From Nitrolancea sp040255925 (GTDB lineage Bacteria > Chloroflexota > Chloroflexia > Thermomicrobiales > Thermomicrobiaceae): a stretch of DNA of 6,687 nucleotides. This document shows positions 5,126-6,687 of this stretch, piece after piece. The translations under genes and the position numbers were made by a program. The stretch lies in contig JBDZVX010000130.1 in the NCBI GenBank assembly GCA_040255925.1, positions 1-6,687 of the forward strand. Direction: 5' to 3'. The notes beneath the pieces are model-generated. The model made no database searches. It was not told the DNA's origin and worked only from the letters and a program-made list of their open reading frames with translations. Within the stretch, counting starts at the first letter, position 1. Every line of letters begins with the position of its first letter.

Positions 5126-6619
5126 ATGACACGTGAGCACGCTCCGGAGAGGGAAACGGTGATCGAGGAGGGACGCGTGCGAGGTTCGGATGTCCTGGAG
5201 CCGGATGCCTGGACAGACGCCGTGGCCGTGCACCCGGTTGTGACCGGGATCGACATTCCGGTGGAGGTCGCGGCTGGAAAGCTGTTGGACCTCCCCCGGA
5301 TGGTCTTTCTCGACAGCAGCCGGACTGGTGGTGACCTGGGCCGCTATTCCTACGTCACCGCTGACCCCTTCCTCACCCTTTCCAGCCGGGGCAGGGTGGT
5401 TGAGATGACGACGCATGCCGGAAGTTCCTTCGTGGCCGCGAATCCCTGGGACCGGCTCCAACGGCTGATCCAGCGCTATCGCGTCGCCGTAATCCCGGAC
5501 CTCCCGCCGTTTCAGGGCGGTATCGCGGGCTATTTCGGTTACGACCTCGGCCGCCAGCTCGAACGGCTCCCGGATCTCGCGGTCGATGATGGCGGGCTTC
5601 CGGAGCTCTCGGTTGGGTTGTATGACTGGGTACTCAGCCAGGACCATGAGACCGGACGGATGTGGCTGGTCACCACCGGTCTGCCGTCTGGGTCCTTGGA
5701 AGCCGCGTACCGGCGAAGGGATCAGGTGCTGGGCTGGCTGAATCGTCCGAGCCCACCGGATACGCCGGTCTCCGGGACGCCCAAGCCCCATCTGCGCTCC
5801 AATGTCGGCAAGGCGCGCTACCTCGACATGGTCCGGCAGGCGAAGGCCTACATCGCGGCGGGAGATATTTACCAGGTCAACCTTTCCCAGCGGCTCGAAG
5901 GTGAGTGGCAGGGCGATCCCTGGACGCTCTACCGCCGCCTGCGTGAGGGGTCGCCGGTCGCCTACGCCGCCTATCTTGGCCTCCCGGAGGGTGCCGTGCT
6001 CAGCGCCTCGCCGGAGCGCTTTCTCCGCCTCGATGGAGGAAGCATCGATACCCGGCCGATCAAGGGCACCCGGCCGCGGGGTACCACGGCCGGTGCCGAT
6101 GCCGCGCTGGCAGCCGAATTACTGGCGAGTGAGAAGGAGCGGGCTGAGAACGTCATGATCGTTGACCTGCTCCGGAACGATCTCGGACGGGTCGCGGAGA
6201 TCGGCTCGGTCCAGGTGCCGAACCTGTTCCGGCTGGAGGGGTACAGCAACGTCTGGCATCTGGTGAGCACGGTCACCGGGCGGCTGCGACCGGAGCTCGA
6301 TGCCGTTGACCTGCTGCGCGCCTGCTTTCCCGGTGGTTCGGTGACGGGCTGCCCGAAGATCCGGTCGATGGGGATCATCGAAGAGCTGGAGCCGGTCCGG
6401 CGCGGGGTCTACTGCGGAGCGATCGGCTACCTGAGCTTTTCCGGCGCGATGGACACTAGCATCGTCATCCGGACGCTGGTGCTCAGCCAGGATCGGGTCC
6501 AGCTCCAGGTTGGTGGCGCGGTCGTCGCCGATTCGGACCCCGAGCGGGAATATGCCGAGAGCCTGGCCAAGGCGCAATCCGGGCTGGTCGCGCTCAACGC
6601 CACACTGGAGGAATGGTGA
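5126..6619 (+). CDS. pabB: Aminodeoxychorismate synthase component I (PabB)
   Basis: Converts chorismate plus ammonia (from the glutaminase PabA) to 4-amino-4-deoxychorismate, the first committed step to p-aminobenzoate and folate; cytosolic. The ATG at 5126 gives 497 residues. The N-terminal anthranilate-synthase-I-type domain is seen in DLPRMVFLDSSR and GRYSYVTADPF. The C-terminal chorismate-binding domain is complete: AGDIYQVNLSQR, LSASPERF, TRPIKGTRPRG, ENVMIVDLLRNDLGRV, GGSVTGCPKIRSM, GAIGYLSFSG and QVGGAVVADSDPEREY. In PIKGT the Lys (residue 313) is the residue that marks PabB; TrpE has Ala there (PIAGT). No glutaminase domain is fused and no pabA is in the window. The start is uncertain: GTG at 5159 (after GGAGAGGG) and GTG at 5177 (after GAGGAGGG, 4 nt away) have better ribosome sites and still leave the domain intact. 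A pabC-like gene overlaps its end. Confidence 0.9.
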   Translation: MTREHAPERETVIEEGRVRGSDVLEPDAWTDAVAVHPVVTGIDIPVEVAAGKLLDLPRMVFLDSSRTGGDLGRYSYVTADPFLTLSSRGRVVEMTTHAGSSFVAANPWDRLQRLIQRYRVAVIPDLPPFQGGIAGYFGYDLGRQLERLPDLAVDDGGLPELSVGLYDWVLSQDHETGRMWLVTTGLPSGSLEAAYRRRDQVLGWLNRPSPPDTPVSGTPKPHLRSNVGKARYLDMVRQAKAYIAAGDIYQVNLSQRLEGEWQGDPWTLYRRLREGSPVAYAAYLGLPEGAVLSASPERFLRLDGGSIDTRPIKGTRPRGTTAGADAALAAELLASEKERAENVMIVDLLRNDLGRVAEIGSVQVPNLFRLEGYSNVWHLVSTVTGRLRPELDAVDLLRACFPGGSVTGCPKIRSMGIIEELEPVRRGVYCGAIGYLSFSGAMDTSIVIRTLVLSQDRVQLQVGGAVVADSDPEREYAESLAKAQSGLVALNATLEEW

Positions 6620-6687
6620 GCCAGGAACGGCTGCTCTGGGTGAATGGCGCGCTGATCCCGGCCGGACGGGCGCATATCGATGCCCGC
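6616..6687 (+). CDS. Aminodeoxychorismate lyase / branched-chain aminotransferase-like protein, N-terminus only (PabC-like)
   Basis: Only 24 codons lie in the window. The translated start includes LLWVNGALIPAGRAHIDAR, the usual opening of fold-type IV PLP enzymes (4-amino-4-deoxychorismate lyase, branched-chain and D-amino-acid aminotransferases). Its place directly after pabB argues for the lyase that releases pyruvate and p-aminobenzoate. GTG at 6616 overlaps the pabB TGA by 4 nt and has GGAGG 4 nt upstream. ATG at 6613 would overlap by 7 nt but sits only 1 nt from the GGAGG. Either way translation is coupled to pabB. The catalytic lysine lies beyond the window, so the exact member of the family stays open. 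Confidence 0.7.
   Translation, partial: MSQERLLWVNGALIPAGRAHIDAR

Noticed and set aside
5093..5791. 232-codon minus-strand frame antisense to pabB
   Set aside because: It is a shadow of the GC-rich pabB codons; no recognisable protein family and the opposite strand is certain.

Overview
The window comes from a GC-rich bacterium. Host-type genes sit at both ends, and the middle looks like acquired accessory DNA. No rRNA, tRNA, CRISPR array or transposase was seen. The strongly G/C-ending codons and the style of the metabolic proteins would suit a Thermomicrobia/Chloroflexota-type or actinobacterial genome, but this is only an impression and no marker gene fixes the taxon.

Layout, left to right. 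(1) Positions 1-982, minus strand: the first 327 residues of a class III PLP aminotransferase related to glutamate-1-semialdehyde aminomutase, running off the left edge. A TATAAT box and a 16-bp inverted repeat lie upstream. (2) Positions 1292-2363, minus strand: a toxin-antitoxin pair, an excisionase-type HTH antitoxin followed by a PIN-domain toxin (VapBC, VapB50/VapC50-like). Several palindromes are clustered in its upstream region. (3) About 2618-2935: a short GC-rich stretch holding a small minus-strand reading frame with a good Shine-Dalgarno but ACG where the start codon should be. It is probably a decayed or mis-started small gene of the old host sequence. (4) Positions 3067-4948, plus strand: three tightly packed genes (here A, B and C) with AT-richer codon use and no function I recognise. 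B carries a C-terminal NWDGxGA ... DGxIxLxW domain, and B and C overlap by ATGA. This is the best candidate for an undescribed system. (5) Positions 5126-6687, plus strand: pabB (aminodeoxychorismate synthase component I), translationally coupled to the start of a pabC-like gene for folate/PABA synthesis, running off the right edge.

The two AT-richer blocks (about 1300-2640 and 2940-4950) lie between GC-rich housekeeping genes and are separated by about 300 bp of GC-rich sequence. This looks like a small accessory hotspot that received cargo twice, or one island that kept a piece of host DNA. The VapBC pair would act as an autoregulated addiction or stress module. The A-B-C operon probably makes proteins that work together, judging from spacing and coupling, but whether it is a defence, toxin or other system cannot be decided from sequence alone.
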